A stretch of 64,000 nucleotides of DNA. It comes from Diplosphaera chodatii (Eukaryota > Chlorophyta > Trebouxiophyceae > Prasiolales > Stichococcaceae). The notes beneath the pieces are model-generated. The model saw only the letters and a program-made list of their open reading frames with translations. It made no database searches and was not told where the DNA came from. Numbering within the stretch: position 1 is the first letter of the stretch; each line of letters opens with the position of its first letter. The stretch lies in NCBI GenBank assembly GCA_032358165.1, contig JAALGY010000033.1, forward strand, positions 3,906,001 through 3,970,000. Direction: 5' to 3'. Both the position numbers and the translations under genes were made by a program. This document shows, one piece after another, positions 1-10,560 of the stretch.

Positions 1-3000
1 GCAGGTCCAGGGTGAGCGTGGGCAGGTCCACTGACGGCAGCGTCGGCACATCGATGCTGGGCAGAGTGGGGATGTCCAGGGTGAGCGTGGGCAGGTCCAC
101 TGATGGCAGCGTCGGCACATCGATGCTGGGCAGAGTGGGGATGTCCAGCGTCAGCGTCGGCAGGTCCAGGGTGAGCGTGGGCAGGTCCACTGACGGCAGC
201 GTCGGCACATCGATGCTGGGCAGAGTGGGGATGTCCAGCGTCAGCGTCGGCAGGTCCACTGATGGCAGTGTCGGCACATCGATGCTAGGCAGGGTGGGGA
301 TGTCCAGCGTCAGCGTCGGCAGGTCCAGGGTGAGCGTGGGCAGGTCCACTGATGGCAGCGTCGGCACATCGATGCTGGGCAGAGTGGGGATGTCCAGCGT
401 CAGCGTCGGCAGGTCCAGGGTGAGCGTGGGCAGGTCCACCGATGGCAGGGTGGGGATGTCCAGGGTGAGCGTGGGCAGGTCCACCGATGGCAGGGTGGGG
501 ATGTCCAGGGTGAGCGTGGGCAGGTCCACTGATGGCAGCGTCGGCACATCGATGCTGGGCAGAGTGGGGATGTCCAGCGTCAGCGTCGGCAGGTCCAGGG
601 TGAGCGTGGGCAGGTCCACCGATGGCAGGGTGGGGATGTCCAGGGTGAGCGTGGGCAGGTCCACCGATGGAAGGGTGGGGATGTCCAGGGTGAGCGTGGG
701 CAGGTCCACTGATGGCAGCGTCGGCACATCGATGCTGGGCAGAGTGGGGATGTCCAGCGTCAGCGTCGGCAGGTCCAGGGTGAGCGTGGGCAGGTCCACC
801 GATGGCAGGGTGGGGATGTCCAGGTTGAGCGTGGGCAGGTCCACTGATGGCAGCGTCGGCACATCGATGCTGGGCAGAGTGGGGATGTCCAGCGTCAGCG
901 TCGGCAGGTCCAGGGTGAGCGTGGGCAGGTCCATTGATGGCAGCGTCGGCACATCGATGCTGGGCAGAGTGGGGATGTCCAGCGTCAGCGTCGGCAGGTC
1001 CAGGGTGAGCGTCGGCAGGTCCACCGATGGCAGGGTGGGGATGTCCAGGGTGAGCGTGGGCAGGTCCACTGATGGAAGGGTGGGGATGTCCAGGGTGAGC
1101 GTGGGCAGGTCCACTGATGGCAGCGTCGGCACATCGATGCTGGGCAGAGTGGGGATGTCCAGCGTCAGCGTCGGCAGGTCCAGGGTGAGCGTGGGCAGGT
1201 CCACTGACGGCAGCGTCGGCACATCGATGCTGGGCAGGGTGGGGATGTCCAGCGTCAGCGTGGGCAGGTCCACTGATGGCAGCGTCGGCACATCGATGCT
1301 GGGCAGAGTGGGGATGTCCAGCGTCAGCGTGGGCAGGTCCACCGATGGCAGGGTGGGGATGTCCAGGGTGAGCGTGGGCAGGTCCACCGATGGAAGGGTG
1401 GGGATGTCCAGAGTGAGCGTGGGCAGGTCCACTGATGGCAGCGTCGGCACATCGATGCTGGGCAGGGTGGGGATGTCCAGCGTCAGCGTCGGCAGGTCCA
1501 GGGTGAGCGTGGGCAGGTCCACTGACGGCAGCGTCGGCACATCGATGCTGGGCAGAGTGGGGATGTCCAGGGTGAGCGTGGGCAGGTCCACTGATGGCAG
1601 CGTCGGCACATCGATGCTGGGCAGAGTGGGGATGTCCAGCGTCAGCGTCGGCAGGTCCAGGGTGAGCGTGGGCAGGTCCACTGATGGCAGCGTCGGCACA
1701 TCGATGCTGGGCAGAGTGGGGATGTCCAGCGTCAGTGTGGGCAGGTCCACCGATGGCAGGGTGGGGATGTCCAGGGTGAGCGTGGGCAGGTCCACCGATG
1801 GCAGGGTGGGGATGTCCAGGGTGAGCGTGGGCAGGTCCACTGATGGCAGCGTCGGCACATCGATGCTGGGCAGAGTGGGGATGTCCAGCGTCAGCGTCGG
1901 CAGGTCCAGGGTGAGCGTGGGCAGGTCCACCGATGGCAGAGTGGGGATGTCCAGGGTGAGCGTCGGCAGGTCCACTGATGGCAGCGTCGGCACATCGATG
2001 CTGGGCAGAGTGGGGATGTCCAGCGTCAGCGTGGGCAGGTCCACTGATGGCAGCGTCGGCACATCGATGCTGGGCAGAGTGGGGATGTCCAGCGTCAGCG
2101 TCGGCAGGTCCAGGGTGAGCGTGGGCAGGTCCACTGATGGCAGCGTCGGCACGTCGATGCTGGGCAGAGTGGGGATGTCCAGCGTCAGCGTGGGCAGGTC
2201 CACTGATGGCAGCGTCGGCACATCGATGCTGGGCAGAGTGGGGATGTCCAGCGTCAGCGTCGGCAGGTCCAGGGTGAGCGTGGGCAGGTCCACCGATGGC
2301 AGGGTGGGGATGTCCAGGGTGAGCGTGGGCAGGTCCACCGATGGCAGGGTGGGGATGTCCAGGGTGAGCGTGGGCAGGTCCACTGATGGCAGCGTCGGCA
2401 CATCGATGCTGGGCAGAGTGGGGATGTCCAGCGTCAGCGTCGGCAGGTCCAGGGTGAGCGTCGGCAGGTCCACCGATGGCAGGGTGGGGATGTCCAGGTT
2501 GAGCGTGGGCAGGTCCACTGATGGCAGCGTCGGCACATCGATGCTGGGCAGAGTGGGGATGTCCAGCGTCAGCGTCGGCAGGTCCAGGGTGAGCGTGGGC
2601 AGGTCCACTGATGGCAGCGTCGGCACATCGATGCTGGGCAGAGTGGGGATGTCCAGCGTCAGCGTCGGCAGGTCCAGGGTGAGCGTGGGCAGGTCCACTG
2701 ATGGCAGCGTCGGCACATCGATGCTGGGCAGAGTGGGGATGTCCAGCGTCAGCGTCGGCAGGTCCAGGGTGAGCGTGGGCAGGTCCACTGACGGCAGCGT
2801 CGGCACATCGATGCTGGGCAGAGTGGGGATGTCCAGGGTGAGCGTGGGCAGGTCCACTGATGGCAGCGTCGGCACATCGATGCTGGGCAGAGTGGGGATG
2901 TCCAGCGTCAGCGTCGGCAGGTCCAGGGTGAGCGTGGGCAGGTCCACTGATGGCAGCGTCGGCACGTCGATGCTGGGCAGAGTGGGGATGTCCAGCGTCA

Positions 3001-5830
3001 GCGTGGGCAGGTCCACTGATGGCAGCGTCGGCACATCGATGCTGGGCAGAGTGGGGATGTCCAGCGTCAGCGTCGGCAGGTCCAGGGTGAGCGTGGGCAG
3101 GTCCACTGATGGCAGCGTCGGCACATCGATGCTGGGCAGAGTCGGCAGGTCCAGGGTGAGCGTGGGCAGGTCCACTGATGGCAGCGTCGGCACATCGATG
3201 CTGGGCAGGGTGGGGATGTCCAGCGTCAGCGTGGGCAGGTCCACTGATGGCAGCGTCGGCACATCGATGCTGGGCAGAGTGGGGATGTCCAGCGTCAGCG
3301 TGGGCAGGTCCACCGATGGCAGGGTGGGGATGTCCAGGGTGAGCGTGGGCAGGTCCACCGATGGAAGGGTGGGGATGTCCAGGGTGAGCGTGGGCAGGTC
3401 CACTGATGGCAGCGTCGGCACATCGATGCTGGGCAGGGTGGGGATGTCCAGCGTCAGCGTCGGCAGGTCCAGGGTGAGCGTGGGCAGGTCCACTGACGGC
3501 AGCGTCGGCACATCGATGCTGGGCAGAGTGGGGATGTCCAGGGTGAGCGTGGGCAGGTCCACTGATGGCAGCGTCGGCACATCGATGCTGGGCAGAGTGG
3601 GGATGTCCAGCGTCAGCGTCGGCAGGTCCAGGGTGAGCGTGGGCAGGTCCACTGATGGCAGCGTCGGCACATCGATGCTGGGCAGAGTGGGGATGTCCAG
3701 CGTCAGCGTCGGCAGGTCCAGGGTGAGCGTCGGCAGGTCCACCGATGGCAGGGTGGGGATGTCCAGGGTGAGCGTGGGCAGGTCCACTGATGGAAGGGTG
3801 GGGATGTCCAGGGTGAGCGTGGGCAGGTCCACTGATGGCAGCGTCGGCACATCGATGCTGGGCAGAGTGGGGATGTCCAGCGTCAGCGTCGGCAGGTCCA
3901 GGGTGAGCGTGGGCAGGTCCACCGATCGCAGAGTGGGGATGTCCAGGGTGAGCGTCGGCAGGTCCACTGATGGCAGCGTCGGCACATCGATGCTGGGCAG
4001 AGTGGGGATGTCCAGCGTCAGCGTGGGCAGGTCCACTGATGGCAGCGTCGGCACATCGATGCTGGGCAGAGTGGGGATGTCCAGCGTCAGCGTCGGCAGG
4101 TCCAGGGTGAGCGTGGGCAGGTCCACTGATGGCAGCGTCGGCACGTCGATGCTGGGCAGAGTGGGGATGTCCAGCGTCAGCGTGGGCAGGTCCACTGATG
4201 GCAGCGTCGGCACATCGATGCTGGGCAGAGTGGGGATGTCCAGCGTCAGCGTCGGCAGGTCCAGGGTGAGCGTGGGCAGGTCCACTGATGGCAGCGTCGG
4301 CACATCGATGCTGGGCAGAGTCGGCAGGTCCAGGGTGAGCGTGGGCAGGTCCACTGATGGCAGCGTCGGCACATCGATGCTGGGCAGAGTGGGGATGTCC
4401 AGCGTCAGCGTCGGCAGGTCCAGGGTGAGCGTGGGCAGGTCCACTGATGGCAGCGTCGGCACATCGATGCTGGGCAGAGTGGGGATGTCCAGCGTCAGCG
4501 TCGGCAGGTCCACTGATGGCAGCGTCGGCACGTCGATGCTGGGCAGAGTGGGGATGTCCAGCGTCAGCGTGGGCAGGTCCACTGATGGCAGCGTCGGCAC
4601 ATCGATGCTGGGCAGAGTGGGGATGTCCAGCGTCAGCGTCGGCAGGTCCAGGGTGAGCGTGGGCAGGTCCACTGACGGCAGCGTCGGCACATCGATGCTG
4701 GGCAGAGTGGGGATGTCCAGCGTCAGCGTGGGCAGGTCCACCGATGGCAGGGTGGGGATGTCCAGGGTGAGCGTGGGCAGGTCCACCGATGGCAGGGTGG
4801 GGATGTCCAGGGTGAGCGTGGGCAGGTCCACTGATGGAAGGGTGGGGATGTCCAGGGTGAGCGTGGGCAGGTCCACTGATGGCAGCGTCGGCACATCGAT
4901 GCTGGGCAGAGTGGGGATGTCCAGCGTCAGCGTCGGCAGGTCCAGGGTGAGCGTGGGCAGGTCCACTGACGGCAGAGTGGGGATGTCCAGGGTGAGCGTC
5001 GGCAGGTCCACTGATGGCAGCGTCGGCACATCGATGCTGGGCAGAGTGGGGATGTCCAGCGTCAGCGTGGGCAGGTCCACTGATGGCAGCGTCGGCACAT
5101 CGATGCTGGGCAGAGTGGGGATGTCCAGCGTCAGCGTCGGCAGGTCCAGGGTGAGCGTGGGCAGGGCCACTGATGGCAGCGTCGGCACATCGATGCTGGG
5201 CAGGGTGGGGATGTCCAGCGTCAGCGTCGGCAGGTCCACTGATGGCAGCGTCGGCACGTCGATGCTGGGCAGAGTGGGGATGTCCAGCGTCAGCGTGGGC
5301 AGGTCCACTGATGGCAGCGTCGGCACATCGATGCTGGGCAGAGTGGGGATGTCCAGCGTCAGCGTCGGCAGGTCCAGGGTGAGCGTGGGCAGGTCCACTG
5401 ATGGCAGCGTCGGCACATCGATGCTGGGCAGAGTGGGGAGGTCCAGCGTCAGCGTGGGCAGGTCCACTGATGGCAGCGTCGGCACATCGATGCTGGGCAG
5501 GGTGGGGATGTCCAGTGTCAGCGTCGGCAGGTCCAGGGTGAGCGTGGGCAGGTCCACTGATGGCAGCGTCGGCACATCGATGCTGGGCAGAGTGGGGAGG
5601 TCCAGCGTCAGCGTGGGCAGGTCCACTGATGGCAGCGTCGGCACATCGATGCTGGGCAGGGTGGGGATGTCCAGCGTCAGCGTGGGCAGGTCCACTGATG
5701 GCAGCGTCGGCACATCGATGCTGGGCAGAGTGGGGATGTCCAGGGTGAGCGTGGGCAGGTCCACTGATGGCAGCGTCGGCACATCGATGCTGGGCAGAGT
5801 GGGGATGTCCAGCGTCAGCGTCGGCACCTC
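1..5830 (-). repeat. In-frame array of 69-, 45- and 21-bp units (LPTL repeats)
   Basis: Tandem units of 69, 45 and 21 bp, all multiples of 3, fill this span with only scattered single-base differences. Read on the minus strand they are combinations of two words: LPTLTLD (7 residues) and IPTLPS[IV]D or VPTLPSVD (8 residues). The 69-bp unit is 7+8+8, the 45-bp unit 7+8, the 21-bp unit a lone 7. Hydrophobic residues alternate with Thr/Ser/Asp, a beta-strand-like pattern. The array continues past base 1, so its full length is unknown. Confidence 0.95.
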
Positions 5831-8822
5831 AACGCTCGGCAGCGTCGGGATTGCAGTGGATGGAAGGGTCGGCAGGTCCACCGGGGGCAGCGTGAGCGTT
5901 GGGAAGTCGATCACTGGCAGCGACAACGTCGTGACGGGTGTTGGCGCCGCCGTTGGCAGATCCAGTGATGGCAGTGTCAGTGACAGGAGCGGTGTTGGCG
6001 CCGCAGTAGATGGCAGCGTCAGCGTCAGCAGCGGGGTGGGAGCTGCAGTGGGAGTGGAGGGTGCTAGTGTGGGAGCCGGCCCTCCGAGCGTCAGCGACAG
6101 CAGCGGGGTGGGAGCTGCCGTGGGCGTGGAGGGTGCTAGTGTGGGAGCCGGCCCTCCGAGCGTCAGCGACAGCAGCGGCGTGGGAGCTGCAGTGGGAGTG
6201 GAGGGTGCCGAGGTGGGCAGCTCGACCGGGGGCAGGGTCAGCGACAGCAGCGGGGTGGGAGCTGCCGTGGGCGTGGAGGGTGCTAGTGTGGGAGCCGGCC
6301 CTCCGAGCGTCAGCGTCAGCAGCGGGGTGGGAGCTGCAGTGGGAGTGGATGGTGCCGAGGTGGGCAGCTCAACCGGGGGCAGGGTCAGCGACAGCAGCGG
6401 GGTGGGAGCCGCAGTGGGAGTGGAGGGTGCTGAGGTGGGGGCAGGTCCGCCCAATGTCAACGTCAGCAATGGCGCTGTCGGTGCCGCAGTGGGAGACGCT
6501 GTGGCGGGTGCTGCCGTCACTGGCACAGGTGCTGCTGTGGGCGCGGGGCCCAGCGTCAGCGTCAGCAATGGCGCTGTCGGTGCGGCAGTCGGAGATGCTG
6601 TGGCGGGTGCTGCCGTCACTGGCACAGGTGCTGCTGTGGGTGCGGGGCCGAGTGTCAGCGTCAGCAATGGCGCTGTCGGTGCCGCAGTGGGAGACGCTGT
6701 GGCGGGTGCTGTCGTCACCGGCACGGGCGCCGCTGTGGGCGCGGGGCCCAGGGTGAGCGTCAGCAGCGGCGTCGGCGCAGCGGTCGCCGGAGCCGCCGTC
6801 GGCTGCGACGTTGGAGCGGCCGTGGGCTGGCTGGTCGGCGCCTTGGTGGGCGAGGGGGTCGGGGAGGCAAGCGTCAGCGTGAGGCCCACCAGCGGCGTCG
6901 GTGCGGCAGTGGGCGCGCTGGTGGGAGCCGCAGTTGGCGCCGTTGTTGGAGCCGCGGTCGGGGCGTTGGTGGGAGCCGCGGTGGGAGCGGCCGTTGGCTG
7001 CGACGTCGGTGCCGCTGTGGGCTGGCTTGTGGGGGCGGCCGTAGGCGCGGCTGTGGGGGAGGAGGTCGGGGCGGACGTGGGCGCTACCGTGGGCGCAGCC
7101 GTGGGCACCTTTGCGGGCGCGGCCGTCGGTGATGGGCCCAGCGTCAGCGTGAGGGCGACCAGCGGCGTCGGCGCGGCAGTGGGCGCGCTGGTGGGAGCCG
7201 CAGTTGGCGCCGTTGTCGGGGCGGCAGTCGGCTGGCTGGTGGGGGCCGCGGTGGGAGCGGCCGTTGGCTGCGACGTGGGCGCTGCCGTAGGTGCTGTCGT
7301 GGGGGCGGCCGTGGGCGCTGCCATGGGTGATGATGTGGGTGCTATCGTGGGCGCCTTCGTGGGCGATGGGCCAAGCGTCAGCGTGAAGGCGACCAGCGGC
7401 GTCGGCGCGGCAGTGGGCGCGCTGGTGGGAGCCGCGGTTGGCGCCGCCGTTGGAGCTGTGGTTGGTGCGCTGGTGGGGGCTGCGGTCGGGGCGTTGGTGG
7501 GAGCCGCGGTGGGGGCGGTCGTGGGCTGCGACGTTGGGGCGGACGTGGGTTGGCTTGTGGGGGCGGCCGTGGGCGCCTTTGTGGGCGCGGCCGTTGGTGA
7601 TGGGCCCAGCGTCAGTGTGAGAATCTGATTTATCAGGGGCGTGGGAGCTGTCGTGGGCGCCGTCGTCGGGGCCGCTTTGGTCGGCGCTGAAGTCGGCGAA
7701 GAAGTTGGCGCTGCCGTTGGAGTCGTCCTGGCAGGCGCTGCAGTGGGCGACTTGGTGGGCGTCACATCGTCTCCAGCGCCGATGTTGATGCCCAGGCCAG
7801 CACCCTGCATCAGGTGTTGTACAGCGAGCCTGAGCATGACGGACGAAGCAGAGCTGATGCACTACCTCAGCGGGAGTCACCATATTGTCAATGAGTGCTG
7901 CCATGCTTAATATCATGCCACAGCCACAAGCATGCACGTAACCATCCAGCCGCTACCGCAGCAGCTGTACGGTGGGTCAACACTTTCAGCGCGCACCAGG
8001 CCAATGGTGATGCCAGCGTCAGTGCGCGCATTAGCGGCGATGGGCGCTGCAGTCGGCACGATGTTGGTGCCGCCGGCAGCCGTCAGATCCGCCCGGGTAG
8101 CTGCCGATGTGCTGCTGGTCGCCGACGTGTCCAGCAGCTGGCCGTTCTTCGTGACCGTCGCCAGCAGCTGGCGCAAGCCATGGAAGCTGAGGCTGCCCCC
8201 CTGCGCACGCACAGGGGCATTCAGCATCAGGTGAGCGTGCAGCAGAAGTTGCACGGGACCGTTCATCTGACTGTTCGTCGCACCGCACTTCAGGCATGTG
8301 CTCGCCCCAGCAAGTCACTCTGCAAGCAGTGTTTCCTGGTAGATGGTTGTGTTCCCGGCGATCAACCTGAACATCATGACGAGCCCCGGCTCAGCCACGG
8401 ATACACGCCGTGAATATGATGTCGGGTTGCAAGTTATGCCATGGCAGGCGGTCAAAGGGTGCATCTTGGTCGGACCATCTGACTGCTGACAATGTTGCAT
8501 CCTTTTGGTGAACACATGACGCTTCGCTTGTTGTGACGGAGCAGAGTCGACATACAGCCTGTCTGACGACCGACCGCGGGTGGTCGCAAAGAGGCTTCTT
8601 ATTGCGGATTTGCGGAAAGAAAACTAATTTGTGCGCGGTAAACAGCACACCCCTCCATCGAAGCGGTGAGGTGTTGGGAGCACCCACCTGCGCATCGGCG
8701 GCAGCTGGCTTGTCAGAGTCGTTGCGGCCCCACGGGAGGTGCATCCTGCTCTCCGTGGGCACCGCAGCGGATAGGATCAGGAGCAGTAGGAGCAGTGGCA
8801 GGCATGCCGCTGTGCCCGCCAT
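1..8822 (-). CDS. Giant secreted repeat protein (C-terminus beyond left edge)
   Basis: Function unknown; probably a cell-wall, matrix or surface protein. The ATG at 8822 opens a 45-codon exon (8688-8822) beginning MAGTAACLPLLLLLLILSAA, a classic signal peptide, ending at a CAG|GTGGGT donor. A short exon near 8380-8310 (reading GLVMMFRLIAGNTTIYQETL) joins in phase 2 to an exon near 8270-8000 holding a roughly 90-residue domain (VQLLLHAHLMLNAPV, then GLRQLLATVTKNGQLL) that I do not recognise. The last exon starts near 7857 and stays open to base 1: first GLGINIGAGDDVTPTKSPT, then Ala/Pro/Thr-rich repeats, then the LPTL array. No stop can occur in this minus frame between 12 and 7628, because the plus-strand translation there contains no His, Gln or Tyr codon. 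Internal splice sites at 8.0-8.4 kb are approximate. Similar in style to HRGP/pherophorin-like algal proteins, but no family is claimed. Confidence 0.7.
5831..7640 (-). repeat. Degenerate APT-rich repeats flanking the array
   Basis: On the minus strand this encodes Ala/Pro/Thr-rich stalk modules such as APTAAPTSQPTSAPT, interrupted at intervals by a LVALTLTLGPSPT or LLSLTLPPVELPT segment. Next to the homogeneous array (5831-6000) the segments become mixed, for example LTLPSLDLPT and IDFPTLTLPPVDLPT, and look like diverged ancestors of the array words. The Thr/Pro content suggests heavy O-glycosylation if the protein is secreted (inference). Confidence 0.85.
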
Positions 8823-10560
8823 CCTCAACTGGCTGGGCGCCAGTGGCGCTGCTGCGTCGCCAAGCGAATTGCAGATGACCTTCGAATGCCTGGGAGCACA
8901 CAGCAGCGGTTCAATGTCAACGAGTGGAGATGCAGTATGCTGCTTGGTGTCAGCGGGTGTGCAGCCGCTGTGGGAGTGCACAATTGCTGCCCAGGGGTGT
9001 ACCTGCAAGCTGTCTGCAGATGGTCCGCCCTGGAAGCTGGAGCCCGACTGGCCTTGACGCCAGCAACAGTGTCGAGATGCGCCGCGGGCTGCACGCGCTC
9101 TCAGCAGTCAGCGGTACCAGCAGGCGTCGTGGGTGGCTGGGCTCTCTCTCAAGCAAGTGCGTGCCGTGCGCCCTGTTTGCACCTGCAGCGGGAAGCGCAT
9201 CCTCTCAATGTCACGATCGCGGGTCCGACTGCAAGTAAATGCGAGGGCACGACTGGCGAAGGGAATCTTGCGGGTCCCAACCGGAGGAGAGGCTGAAGAG
9301 GTGTTATGAAGAGCTGGCTGGCACGCGGAAGTAAACGCAAGCAGCGGGTGCAGGAGCCAACGCACCGCCTGCAAGCCCCACTATTGATGCAGCGCAAACG
9401 AAACACAGTTGATCAACAGCTTCTGGTGCGCTGCTGTGGCAAGTACACGCTGTAGTGCAGCCACTACAGCTGCCGGCTGCAGTGACGCGCACGTGGCCGG
9501 CTCGCTCGTCAGGCCAAGTCATCAAGCACAAGGCTGTGGCGCGACGGCTGTCCGGCCGGGCATGGTTTGTAGGCATGCAGCTCACTGATAGTACCACTGC
9601 ACCAGGCTTCAATGTACGGCCATGCTGCTGAGTGCCCCCGCGTCCTGCCGTGCAGCCAAAGACCTCCCATCCGCGCTGCACTGCTTTGCGTCACGGGTTG
9701 GCCGATCATGATCGCACAGCGCCGCAGTAGGATGGCTCCCCAGATGCTGATCTCGTCTGAGCCTAGGTGTTATCAGCTGATGCATTGCGGCCAGGGCTGC
9801 ATATGTCCCTCTGGCGCTTGCCGGGACGCACTGAAGTCCCCTGCCTAGACAAGACGTGCCGATCGCATGGCCGCATCATCAGCTCGTCACAGCCCAGCAA
9901 GCGCGAGGCTACTATGATTCGGGAAGCTGAAACGCCTACTGGCGCTCATTGCCCGGGGAATGCAACGTTGTACACGCGCCTCACCTTGCCGTGGGGAGGT
10001 CGCCAACTTGTGCGTCTGTTGGCGTGCGGCAGGGTCCAGTGGCAAGGCCGTGTCCAAATGACCGCGAGAAAGGGCCTTGCCTATGTGTAGGTTTGACCGT
10101 GTTACAGCCGTTCTGCAGCTTTCCGAAGGTCACCGAAGCATTAGCAAAGTGGGGAGGGCAGTACCATTGTACCCACAGCTCACGTGCCAGATCACGTGCA
10201 GGAGTCTGGCCCGTCCGTCAACGTCGGGCACTCCTCAGACGCTGCGGAGACGGCGATACAGCACTATGCACACGGTCAGCGACTGCTGAAAAGTGGGCCA
10301 TCACCCGCGTACGTGCTACTGGTGCAGGTGGCCTGCCATTCGGACGCAGTCAACAATGTGGCTGTGCCACCCTGCGCTGATGTCCATGCTGCAGCCCCAA
10401 ACTGTCCAGCGGCTATGGCCCTAGCCGCGGCCGCCGAAGCTCTCGCCGCGCTTGACAGCGGCGTCCACGCTGCATGCACATGAGCCATGGCGTCAGCAGC
10501 GGCACAGGCACCCAAGTGCTGGAAATGAGCCGCAGCGCCCCGAATCATGGGAAGCAGCCT
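8823..10560. other. Intergenic: 5' side of the secreted-protein gene and 3' side of the CHERP gene
   Basis: No reading frame here has recognisable family similarity or a convincing exon chain. Both neighbours are on the minus strand, so the right part should be the 3' UTR of the CHERP-like gene and the left part the promoter of the secreted-protein gene. TTACA at 10102-10106 reads TGTAA on the minus strand, the green-algal polyadenylation motif, about 460 bp after the CHERP stop; this is a weak candidate on its own. Confidence 0.4.

Noticed and set aside
1..5830. CRISPR array or centromeric satellite
   Set aside because: There are no spacers; the units abut directly, all lengths are multiples of 3 and the coding frame is kept throughout, which fits a protein repeat rather than CRISPR or satellite DNA.
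12..7628. Plus-strand open frame of about 2,538 codons through the repeat region
   Set aside because: It is the antisense shadow of the minus-strand repeat gene. It starts at GTG within the repeats, has no upstream signal peptide or domain and reads as Gly/Ser/Val/Arg low complexity, while the minus frame links to a signal-peptide exon and a sensible APT-rich stalk.
6369..7937. Minus-strand 522-codon open frame rich in His/Ala/Arg
   Set aside because: It is the wrong minus frame of the same region. The frame shifted by one base gives the regular Ala/Pro/Thr repeats, continues into the LPTL array and has no stop.
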